Of a DNA stretch of 64,000 nt, positions 1 through 30,400 are shown piece after piece. The translations under genes and the position numbers were made by a program. The notes beneath the pieces were generated by a model. That model made no database searches and was not told the origin of the DNA. It saw only the letters and a list, made by a program, of their open reading frames with translations. The stretch lies in NCBI RefSeq assembly GCF_963676685.1, contig NC_092344.1:98176749-98240748 (forward strand). The letters run 5' to 3'. Each line of letters begins with the position of its first letter. Position 1 is the first letter of the stretch. This DNA comes from Mytilus edulis (Eukaryota; Mollusca; Bivalvia; Mytilida; Mytilidae).

Positions 1-161
1 AATTAAACGAGCTAAAAACTTATTTTTATCATTATTATTTATGACAGCGATGTTCATTTTGTTCAACCGCTAGCTTTATACAGAAAATCGCCGAAAAATA
101 TTGTATAAATTCGAGTAATATCGTATCTGATTGACAAAAACAACATTGTAAACATATAACA
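1..161 (+). promoter_or_regulatory. putative promoter and 5' UTR of the USP gene
   Basis: This is AT-rich sequence immediately upstream of the ATG at 162. A TATA-like TATAAAT sits at 104-110, about 55 bases before the ATG, and the start context is AACAATGG, a good animal context. No coding potential is seen. The transcription start is not determined, and the window edge may cut off further upstream exons. Confidence 0.35.
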
Positions 162-18564
<18,403 letters not shown>

Positions 18565-20209
18565 TGTTATCTTAAAACCTAGTTTTCCACAATTGTCAGT
18601 TATATGACATACAGGAAGTAGAATCTACAAGCTGATGTGATAAAGAACTTTTGTATTTGTTGTTACAAGACGGTCATCTAACATCTTTCTGATTTACTTG
18701 GCTTCTTAGTTTTCTAAAGAGGAAAACAAAAAGGAAAACAGTGTACTAAACCAAAAAGAGTTGACAGATTTTTTGACAAATTGTTATATTCACATTATTG
18801 CTAGGATATTTGAAATGTTCACACAACATTTAATTTAGCTAATGTTCAGCCATTCAAAATATGTCATGGAAATCAAAAGGACTATATTATATAATCTGTT
18901 GTTTACATAAATGGAAAAGGTATATTAAATTACTGTCTTTTAAAAATATTATGGTATAAACACAACATAAATGACATGAAATTCCTAGTTATGTATAGAC
19001 AACCTGCTATGAATAATATGGAATGAACAAAGTATAGCTATCTTCAGTGTTGATAGTGACAAATTTTGTATTCAGATTTATAGCTCATAAACATATACTG
19101 AAAAATAAACACATATTAAAACAGCATAGATTTTGAAATTGTAAATACTATTTTATGCCATGTACATTAAAGTGCTAAAATTTATATAAAATATAAATCA
19201 TTAAAACCACTAACTGTAGTACTTTCATTTTGTAAATTTAAAAGTGTATCCAGCATGTTGAGGGGAGATAATAACTCGCATGATGCATCTTTGTATGCTA
19301 TGCCACAGTTAAATGTTGTTTTTCAAATCCAATATATTAAGGGATATATATTTGAACATGATAATGTAATGTAACACTTTAAAATAACCATTTTCTAAGG
19401 ATCCTTATATAGTTACCTAGAATTTTTATGACATCAGCAATATTTATTTAGATGTCAAATTGATTCATTGAAATTGAGAAAAATATGAACATATTTCTTA
19501 TTCAGCTATTCTCTATTTGAAAGTCTGTCATGTGTATTGTTTTTAGAAATCATTTGTTTGTTTGCCATCATCATATGTTTTAATTACACTGTAATAGTAT
19601 ATATGTTTATTTTCTGTTTGGTATCAGATGCAGCAGTGTAGTGTAAATAGAAAAAGGAATGTTCATGTGTTTAAACATTTATGTACAATGATGTGTCCAT
19701 ATTTTTGTGACTATTACTTTGAAAAAATAATGATTATTTCAAACAGTAGGGTTAAAGTATAATTCAGTTTCATGTTTTTTTGCAAAGATTAGACATATAC
19801 CTTCGAATAACAGAAGAAATTTAGAAAATCCTCAAAAGATAAAGTTTTTGGTCTGTGAATTTTTTAGATAAACCTTAATGATTCAAACACAGACATTGCC
19901 AAAGCCATTATCCAGTATGGGAATCTATAAAAGCACCTGCCATAGTTCTTTTTTTCTATTAAGGAACTTGTTGGAAAACAAGAATTTCTCATTCTGTTTA
20001 CTGTTTAAAGCAGGGCACACAATATAGGGCTTTAAAATATAAAACAAAATCCTAGTTTACACCTAGTTTACACCTATTTGTGTACTTAGTTAACATAAGT
20101 ATTGAAAAAAATATGTATAGACATTGCTTGCTTTGGAATGGAACAATGTAATTTTCATGGCACAAACTATTTTATTAATTGTTGATCCTTACAAATATTT
20201 CTGAATAAA
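18565..20209 (+). other. probable 3' UTR of the USP gene
   Basis: AT-rich sequence without reading frames follows the stop. AATAAA signals occur at 19104, 20204 and 20996; the end of the transcript cannot be chosen between them. Confidence 0.45.
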
Positions 20210-21169
20210 TCATATTTTTGAATGTAACAAAACATAATTATATATCTATTCTTTATAATTGAATGACTGGGGTAAAAGCTCTGATATTATTATCAATATG
20301 GGTTTTGTATTATGTATAAATGGTGAAGAAGATATGAATGATAATTTATGATGTATGAATGTGTTTGTATTACAATTTTAATGGTTTTTTCCTTGCAAGT
20401 AAAAGTTTGCAATATTTGTCAGACTTGTCCAGTAGTGATTGTGCTCTGTTTTTTCTGAAACAAAAGTTTATGATAACAAAACCTGTAATTTATTCAGAGT
20501 TAGACATAGGACGGTACTTAGGCCCAGGACAGTTGTAATAATAGTTCTCTTCGTAAAATGCATTTAAGCATCACATCCTATAAAACCATCCTTTGTTTAA
20601 TTTGATTTGAAGGTGTCTTGCACCAAAAAGAACGAAATTAGTATTGTAAAAACATGAAAACATCAATAAAGAGATAATGATTTAGTCTATTGACGCTAGT
20701 AAAGGATGATAATCTTATGTTCTGATCAGAAATCTGTTAACACACTAATACCATTATTATATCTGTACATTTTTCTTATACACATACACATATGAATACC
20801 TTTGTAACACAATAACTTTTGACAAATACCTGGGGAAAACCATATGTAGTTCATAATAAATTTACCACAGTAAAAGGATTAAAGGAATAAAGTATCAGTC
20901 TGGTCAAGTCTGACAATACACAGTTTTGTTTTTTGTTAGTAAAACCTTTTGTATGTTACAGTGCTTTCACTCTTCTATTGACCAAGTAATGTCTAAATAA
21001 ACTTGTACACAGTTTGATTTATATATTTTATTTTAAAAACCAAAATTGCCTTTGAAATTAGATAATAACAGCTGTTGGGTAAGCATGTTCTGAGGCTTAT
21101 TTGTTTTAGGTCTTACTGGTAATTGTACGACTTTTGAAACCATGCAATAACCATGTTTAGCCAATGCTT
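20210..21169. other. intergenic sequence or distal USP 3' UTR
   Basis: No feature was recognised beyond the AATAAA at 20996-21001. Confidence 0.35.
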
Positions 21170-22340
21170 TTTAGTCTCCTATCAAATCAGTTGCAGGGGA
21201 CTTTAGGTTTGCATCCCATCTGTCTCTGGCTATTTGTCTTTTTGGCAAATAAGTTTTTCACACCTTTTGTCTTCATGCTTAGAGATATTGATTAGGTATT
21301 TGGTATAAATTTTTATCATGACAAGTTGCAGAGAAATTAGAATTTTGTTCTGGTCTGATGATTTTGTGCAGAGTTATGGTCCTTGGACTCGGAATATTCA
21401 ATTTTAACACTTTTTACCATCATTCCGGAAGATATTGACTTGATATTTGTTATATTGTTCACACCATGATAAATTATAGAAAAAGTTAGCATTTTGTTCC
21501 AGTAGAATGAATTCTTAACTGGTAGGGGTCTTTGAGAATGCAATACTCTTATTCTCAGAATAGTCATCAATTTTTGTCTCGCCTTGATGAGTCAAAAAGC
21601 ATCACATAGGTATGCAATTTCCAGGGGCGCTAGTGTCTCTGTCATGGTCTATTGACATTGAAATTTTACATTTATATTTGTATTAATTTGTGATTAGATC
21701 AGTTTATGGGGAACCACTCATGGTAGGTCAATGGTATATGGTATGCATTTGTATTAGCATTGGTACATCTCATTTCCATGTAGATTGTTTGGCAATTTAC
21801 CTTCAGTCATGCCAGGCTCATTTACTTTGAATGATTAAATTTCAATACATGTATTAAAAAGGGGAGTCGTATCTCTGTGTTAACAGTTTATAAGTATGTT
21901 ATTTCTGATGACTAGATTGAGGACAAGTTTGATTTTAACGATTTTCACTTCCCCTGATAAGGAGATATGATATCCTGTATCAATTAGAAAATGGCACCAT
22001 ATGGTATTTCTGAGAAATAACTTGTGAACCGATAAATTAATGCATTTTAATCTCGTATCTTACTGATGACAAAATATAGGTCAAATTCAATATTGGCTTT
22101 TTCCAAGAGTTATGGTCCTTGATAGATTGGAAAATGGTCCATTATGTCATTTCTGTTCAATAACTTATGAAAAATTCTACAAATCTTTTTTGAAATGTTC
22201 CAGCAGGTGAAAACAGAGGTCAAGTTACACCTTTTTTGTTCTGGAGCTAATTTCCTTTTTAAGATTGGAAAATGGCACTTTATGTTGTGTCTAGGCAATA
22301 ACTAATAAAGTATTCAGCCAATGCTTTTCCAATTTAGATA
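21170..22340 (+). repeat. repeat with about 140-bp degenerate tandem units
   Basis: It opens TTTTAGTCTCCTATCAAATC. In its right half GGAAAATGGC/TCC...TAACTTATGA-like units begin near 21988, 22128 and 22268. ATTTGTGATTAGATCAGTTT (about 21688) recurs at 40855. This is probably another tandem-core interspersed element, but its ends are unclear. Confidence 0.45.
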
Positions 22341-22419
22341 TGTTATTACTGATGATAACATGGACAAGTAAGGCAGTGACTTCACATTACTGATCGGAAC
22401 ATCCAAAACATGGATAAAA

Positions 22420-22610
22420 TATTATAAATGTTACCTCTTTGTCCAATGTTGTGTGTACAACAAAAGCAGGTAGAGAAGACAACTGACCAGCAGAGACTAT
22501 GGACATTTCATTGCACCTTGTGTGCAGTCTTTTACTCCAAAACTTCTAATAAGTTATGAAGAAAGGCTAGAATTACTACTTCCAATGTTTTATGCTTGAA
22601 AAATAGCTTT
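22420..22610 (+). repeat. left arm of a long-range inverted repeat
   Basis: The sequence containing GACCAGCAGAGACTATGGAC and TGTGCAGTCTTTTACTCCAA is found as the reverse complement at 34255-34460, with indels. Together the two arms flank the whole SLC25A20 gene. Confidence 0.75.
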
Positions 22611-23007
22611 CTGAAAGGCAAGTTTTGAAGGTGCTTGATGAGTAGTAACCTTTTAAACATACATACATCCATATGATTCATCATGTACTGGTATATAAAA
22701 AGTAATTATAATGAAATATTGATGGAATTAAAAGTAAAAAAGAAACAGTAGATTCACATGAAATAAAGTCTTTGAGGTCAAGGAATAGTAAATGGAGTGT
22801 GTCGCAGATTTTTGTCAAATTTTCAAACAACTTTTGGCTAGTTTAACTTTAAACTTAAAATTTAAAAAAAATACTGAATTTTAACATCTATAATTTTCTG
22901 AAATATTTAGTGATTGAATTTTTTCAACAAGGGAAAGATTTTGTATAGAAAGCAAAACATGTTTACAAAAATTTTTCTTAAGGTCACATGTAAATAATTC
23001 AAAAGTA

Positions 23008-23139
23008 AAAAAAGGGGATCGTTGCTATACATTCTATATACAATCAAGTTAAAAAAACTCTGTATGGTTACTTAAAAAAGGGGATCGTTGCTATACATTC
23101 TATATACAATCAAGTTAAAACACTCTGTATGGTTACTTA
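23008..23139 (+). repeat. tandem duplication of a 66-bp unit
   Basis: GGGGATCGTTGCTATACATT starts at 23014 and again at 23080. The two units are almost identical (one run of A differs), so the duplication is recent or slipped. Confidence 0.85.
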
Positions 23140-23917
23140 GATTGTCACATGTTGGAGGGTATGTTCTTCATTTCCTTACTCTTTTGTTTTGTATGTCATT
23201 TTGTCTATCTTTTGATTTTGCTCTTCTACATTTTGCTTGGAAGGATACCAGACATGCCTGCTCAACTGTTGGTTAAACTAGAGATTTGTTACATATGTTT
23301 TCTACATATTTGTTCTCATATCTGATGTGTACAACATTCAACAAGGAGGGAAACTTAGAGGTTGTATAAAAAGCTCTCAAAAGACAAAATATGAAACTAA
23401 AAAACAATTACTTGTACCTGAATTACTACAACAATGAACGAAAAACAAATCACGTCAGACACGAAAAACAGGTTAATAACAAGTTTTTAAGTGCCAACTA
23501 TTTGTTAAATTCCTGCATGAGTAATTAAATGTCCAAAATAAAATTTGGATGGGTTTTACACAAAAGTGAATGATTGGCAAAAGTTTAGAATAATGTTAAA
23601 AAAAATTACAAAGAACAGAAAAAAAAAATTAAAAAAATTAAAGAATAGAGAAAAAATGGCAAACAAATAAAGAATAGAGAGTAATAGGGTGCTAAATATA
23701 CAGAATAGACAATAAGGGTAAAATTAAGTAAAGAATAGAAGAAAAGAAACGTCTAATAGATTTAAGAATAACGGAATGAAGATCACCCATTTGGACCCTC
23801 TTAAAATAATCCGAGTTATAATCGCGTACGTTTCCAATTACGATTTCTCGTTACATATTTTACTCTCTCTTTTGAATTTCCGGTTTATTTTACACCGCAT
23901 CAAAACTAATTTTCAGA
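23140..23917 (+). other. intergenic region and presumed SLC25A20 promoter/5' UTR
   Basis: AT-rich, no reading frame of note. TTTTCAG lies directly before the SLC25A20 ATG, so a 5' UTR intron ending at 23916 is possible. Confidence 0.35.
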
Positions 23918-24013
23918 ATGGGCAAGAAAGTAAGCCCTGTCAAAGATTTTATAGCTGGTGGAGTTGGTGGAGTATGTCTCGTTTTTACTGGACAACCACT
24001 GGATACCATAAAG
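23918..24013 (+). CDS. SLC25A20: SLC25A20 exon 1 (residues 1-32)
   Basis: ATG at 23918; donor ATAAAG|GTAGAT. Encodes [20 protein letters not shown] then LDTIK: the first transmembrane helix with the first carrier signature. Confidence 0.95.
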
Positions 24014-27000
24014 GTAGATATGAGCATTAAATAATAAAACAAATACACCTGGCAAGGAAATAACAAAAAAAATCGTCTGCATTAATCTCATGCTTTTACA
24101 TATATCCATGAACATTTGTCCTATGACTATGTGTATTTATAGATGACAGGCTTCAATAACAATGAAAAACATATTTACTCTGTTATAACTATTGACAAGA
24201 ATGGAACACAAATCATGAAAACTAAGAGTGTTCTGTAAAAACTTCTTATCGATATCGTTCTACAAAGTGAACTTTGGAACCAAAACTTAATGTGCCATAC
24301 ACGTTTTAAACATCCATCTAAATTTAAAGCCTATTCAGTTTAGGAGTACTTTAAGCTTGGCCTTCATAAAAAAAAATTTAGTGTCACAAATTCAGCATGT
24401 TCAGTTTATCAGTTTATGCATAGTGATGTGTAGCTGAGCTAGGTAAACAGATATTTGCAACACTGAAAATTAAAATTAAGTTTTATGAAGTCCAAGCTTA
24501 AATTATAATGCAGGTTTCACCATTCTAATGCCACACATTAAAGAAAATTACATTTGATAAATATTCTGACTTAAATTTAACTACCATATCCTGATCCTAA
24601 GGTCAATATTATGACACAACTGACCTGTTCTCTTTGTGCTGGATTATTTAATCCTGGTACTTTATTTCTCCGTTAATATTTTCACACGGTACTTATTGGT
24701 CAATTTTTAAGGTGCAGGATCATGGACTTTGAGGGATAAATGAATCTTTAAATTGCCCTGAACTTTTTACATATTCTCCAATTATACCTGCTGTTTTTTC
24801 ATATGTCTCCTTACTTGCTGGTGCTATCAGGGTTTGAAGATCTATTTTTGATGTTTTGAATCTCCAACTGTCTTTCCATTTTTTCTTTTTCCTGGAAGAA
24901 TAACGGACAGTTTAGCCTACAAAACTGTTGCATCATCTTTGGTTTCTAACCATTGAGACATCATGTGTATACTCCGGATGTCAATCATTAATAAATACAC
25001 TAGACATATTTTTATACGACTGCCAAAAATGTTTGCAGTCGTACATGTATATTGTTCTGTATATTGGTATCATGTTGTCATCGTCCAAAGACAGTTGATT
25101 TCCAGACAATTACTTTAGTATGAGTGCATAGAAAACCATGAAATTTATACACAAGGTTTATAACCACAAAAGGGAGGTTGGGAATTATTTTGGGGGTTAT
25201 GGTTCTTACAGTTTAGGAATTAGGGCCAAAATAGGTGCCAAAATAAGCATTTAAGTAGTTTCCAAACAATAACTTGTAGTTGCGAGTATGGTCTCGAGGA
25301 AACGATGATAGTCCGTTGGAAGTGACGATAAATGGCTGACCCGTGTTAAGAGAGATCCATATCTCTTGCACGTTAAAGACACCCTTGTAGATTTCGAAAA
25401 AGAGCAGGCTAATGCCGCTACAAGGCAGCACTCGCACACGCAAAGTGGAAAGGGATTAATATAAGTTCAAGTTGCAAAACTTGTTTCCCAATCCACTATA
25501 AATAAATATGTTTAAACTAACTTGTGTTTAGGTGTACAAATTTCTCTGAAATTATACCACAATATCCATACCACAAAGGGATGGTTAGGATTGACTTTGG
25601 GGTTATGGCTCTAACCATTTAGGAATTGGGGGCAAAAAAGGGGGAAAAACAAGGGTTTCCTGGTTAAAGGACAATTTAGACAGTTTTAAAGCAGTCTAAG
25701 GGAGGTAATCCAAACACATTTGAAGTACAATGTATTTAAATGGGTAATTATGGTTGCAAACTTCATTAGAAATGCGAGTTGAAATTATGACCACATCTTG
25801 AGGGAATAATTTTTTTTTGGAAAAAGGGAAAAAGAGGGGGGAGGTGAAAAAAAATTGGGGGAAGGGGTAAATAAGAAATTGTGTGAGTGGACAATTTTTT
25901 CTCATTTCAGATTTCTGAAATTAAAAAGAAGAAAAAAAAGGACAGGGCGGAGGAGGGCTTATTTGCAATAGCATAGTATATTGCACAAAAGCAAAAAATT
26001 GAATACAAATTCAAATCATTTAACCAATTCTAAGTTCTTTGACTACATTTATTCTGTGTCAAAACCTATGTGTCAAATATTTAATTACAATCCAAATTCA
26101 GACCTGTATCTAGTGCTTATATTGTGTCCATTTTTGCCCTAACTGTTCATGGTTGGACCTCTGCGGTCGTATCCATCTCCGCTCAGCAAAGCAATTTATT
26201 GCTTTTCATACACTTCTGAATGGTTTCAATATAGACCAAATGAAAAATTTGAGGCACACAAGGGATTCTCTTTTTTATTATTTTAGAAATTATATAGCAA
26301 AAAATATAAAAATACAAAAATGTACATGTGATGATGTAACGCAAAATAAATTAAAAAAAAGATTTGTATACCTTTTTATACATAAATGAACCTATTTTTC
26401 AGGTGCGACTTCAAACCATGCCAAGACCAAAACCTGGAGAAGCACCTCTATATAAAGGCACTATAGACTGTGCTACAATAACAATAAAGAAAGAGGTAAG
26501 TGACAAAATTAACACATATAAAAAAAATCTTTTGAATATCGCTATAGCAAGCTCAACAAACAAAAAACATCTTTTGAATATTACTATAGCAAACTCAACA
26601 AACAAAAACATTTAGGAAAAGCTAAAAAAAATAATTATATATTCGTAAAACTCTAAAAGAATAATATCTGAAAACATTGGGTCCAATTCTAGACCAGTAT
26701 GACCATAATCATTCAAAGGAATTATACTTCAAACAGTAAAATAGAATTTTGAATATTATGATTGACTCTTAAAATGAAATGAATTACTATGAAAACAGTA
26801 AGAGAAGAAACAGTTTTTCTTTTTTGAAATATTGAGGTCTGTTCACTTTAGAAACAAAAATGGTGGAATAAGTTTTCTGAATGCTGTAGTAGGACTTTTT
26901 GTCTGATGATAATTGTGGTCCCTGTTAACCAACTTTAATGACCATTGTTATTAAATAAATCAACAATGAATTATACCTTTTTTTACAAGTATAAAGACAT

Positions 27001-27375
27001 CTGATAAAAAAATACACACATATAAATGGCCAGATATCATGTTATTTATATTGTATAGTCCTTTTAAGTTCATAACAGTTTAGTTCGAATCCCAGTCACC
27101 TCAAGGTTTAAATAATTGACTGGTGCAAATTAATAATTACGATATATGGAATTTTACACAGCTTATAGTTTGAAAAACAAAGTAGGACCTAGGAATTTTA
27201 TAATATTCATATAGTAAGATATAAAAAAGCAAATCATAACAAAGTTAAACGGTAGTTGAAAAATTGAATATGAACATGAAGAATGTAACTAACAACACCA
27301 TCTCTTTTTAAATATATATAATTTGCGAAAGAAAATTTACAGATCTAACATTGTTGGGTTGATGTTTAGACGAGT

Positions 27376-27408
<33 letters not shown>

Positions 27409-30400
27409 CGTCTGAATAGTAGTCAACGATTTTCCCCACGAGGGCGCTGGATTTTGGTTTTACTTTTTTATTGTATTTTTCAAGATTGTAATAGTTTAAT
27501 CTAAGAAGACTTAAAGACGATTCATTTAACATCAGAATCTTACTGAGGAAGGATATCTATTATCCGAAATATTTATAAATAATTACATTTATAGTTACCT
27601 TTTTTTTATTTGGTGTTGTTGTGTACACTTTTTTAGGCATTTATATACATGTATATATATATTATTATTATTGCTTTCAGGGTATCAAAGGTTTATACAA
27701 AGGCATGGCAGCTCCATTAGCTGGAGTGTCACCTATGTTTGCTGTTTGTTTCTTAGGTTTTGGTATTGGTAAAAAACTTCAACAAAAGCACCCAACAGAT
27801 GACCTTACGTAAGACATAAATCATTAACATCAAAAGTTTTAAAGCCAATTTATTTGAAGTTCAAAACTTTGTAATTATATTAAAAGCATATTTTAAAAGA
27901 GTTTAGATTTAGATATTATAGGATAACATGTTAGTTTAATCAAACTTTGCTGTTTGCTGAGGACAGTACAAATGTGTTGCAAAGCTTAATTATGAGATGT
28001 CTCTGACTTTTCTAACAATCTAAGATTTGCAAGATTTACTTTTAAATTTAAGAAAGAAGAATAAAATATAAACTAAAGGTTTTGAAAAAAATGTTAATAG
28101 AGTTGATAAATATTTAATAGAAGATAAAGAATCTGCTTATCAATTTACAATTTCAGATCTGCCCATACTGGCTATACATGTTATATTTTTTTTCAAAACA
28201 ATATTGTCAACAAATTTTAAGTAATATTGGTTAAACAAGATCAATTTACACATGTCATTGACTAATTATATGGCATATCTTCATAATTTCCCATCAAAAT
28301 TAAGATTATGATTTGTTTGTTGCAAAAGTAATTACATGTGTTGTTAAAAATGTTAATAAAATTGTAGATATCCACAGTTATTTAAAGCTGGTATGTTATC
28401 TGGGGTATTTACCACAGCTATAATGGCACCTGGTGAAAGAATCAAATGTTTGTTACAGGTATGGTTTTATACATAGAACTCATGATGGAACTTCGAGGTA
28501 GTCATCAATTGTTTACAATTTTATGTTAAATACAATAACTCTAGGATTCTGCATCTCCATCACCATCTAATTCATTTCAAATTCATAATGTAAGCTAGGA
28601 TTCAAGTATCAACTTCCTATCCTGATTACTTTACAAAAGTATTGGTTATGCATCAAATCTTAAAATCTGGACTCCTTTTATAGCAGACTTGGTTTCATGT
28701 TCTTATATTGTTATGAATCATAGTTTATGGCCAAATACAGTCAAGATCCATATAAAGTTCATTTGATAGACAAATTCAATAACATTTACAGTTATCTAGT
28801 ATTCTCTAATAATACAATAATACAATGAAGATTTACAAAATGTACCAAAAGGAAATTACCATAAATAAATCTAATACAGAAAACAGTAATTACTAGTTCT
28901 TTTATAGGTTCATTATTTCAATTTCACACAGGACTATTTTCTTTTACAAAGAGAGAGGCATTCTCAATCCATATTATAAAGTGATTACCACAGGAACAAA
29001 TTCAAGGGTGGATCTTATAAAATAAGTATTCTAACAACTTGGCAATGTACTTATTTTTGTAATAATATGAAAAATTTGCAAACCATACAACCAATTCAAA
29101 AATCTATTGTCCAAATTTGTAGATTCAAGCAGATTCCCATAAAAAGATGTATGATGGTCCATTGGACTGTGCTAAGAAGCTTTATAAGGAAGGTGGTATC
29201 AGAAGTGTTTACAGAGGCACTGGTGCCACATTACTTAGAGGTACAATTACATAATTACATCCATTGCTTAACAGATAGAACACATCTGGTCATTTAAAAG
29301 ACCAATTAATGTATTGAAAGATGGCATTGTAGTTGGTGATTCTTGAAAAATATTTATGAAAATTAGTGATCACCATTCATGCTACATTATTTATTTAACA
29401 CTTTAATTTTGAAAGGAGAGGTCTATGTTGCCTTCAAAAGACCCATCTTATTCTAGTATGTCTATAAACTATAGGAAAAACACATTTTGTTATAAAGCTT
29501 GTAAACAAAAAGATAATGATAAAAAGATACCATACTTGTTTCAAGCTTCAGGTTGTGCATAAAATTAAATAATTTGATTTTATTCGTCACACTCTATCAC
29601 TGGCTATCATTACAAAATCTGCTGTACTTGATTCCAAATTCATTCTGTTGCAGTGGCTATTGAAAATACAGTAAAAAATGTGCTATATTTGAACACAGAT
29701 CTTATTGTATAGGCTGTACCATAGCCAATAATAGGTTGTGTGGATTGTATATAGGTGTTCTTGCTTGAATGATTTATATAAAGGAGAAAAACATTCAAGG
29801 GCCCATTAAGAAACATTGACGAAAAAAAATTGACAGTCATCATACCAATATAATCCCCAAGCTTTGAATATAGAATTAACTGTGCATTGATACCTTTATA
29901 ATCCTCAAGCATTGACTATAGAAGTAAGTATTATATTACAGATGTACCTGCCAGTGGAATGTACTTCATGACTTATGAATGGTTACAACATACATTAACT
30001 CCTGCAGGACATGAGTAAGTACACCAAACAAATGGTAAACTATTATCTTTCTAGGTTGTAATATATGCAAAGGTCAACACAATGGTAACTTCACTCCAAT
30101 GCCTTTTTTCTAATATTTATGGTTTTCTTGATGGATGGAGATAAGAAAAAACATTTAACTTTTCCTGCTTTATTTTTATATGACCGCAAAAATTAAAAAA
30201 AATTTGGTTGTATATTGCTATCACATTTTTGTCATCGTTAGCATCAACCGAAGACAGATGGTTTCCGGACAATAACTTTATTATAAGTAAATAGAAATCA
30301 ATAAAATTGTAACAATAGCTTTATAACCACTAAAGGAAGGTTGGGATTGATTTTGGGAATAGGAATAAGGGGCCAAAAAAGGGACCCAAATAAGCATTTT

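Larger units (their letters stand above)
24014..26402. other. SLC25A20 intron 1
   Basis: 24014-25011 shows nothing recognised. The rest is mostly the Helentron-like copy at 25012-26180 with a nested element, followed by plain AT-rich sequence. Confidence 0.5.

Noticed and set aside
27371..27407. TA microsatellite as an independent feature
   Set aside because: It is the tail of the SINE copy; the same tail occurs at 62823-62841.
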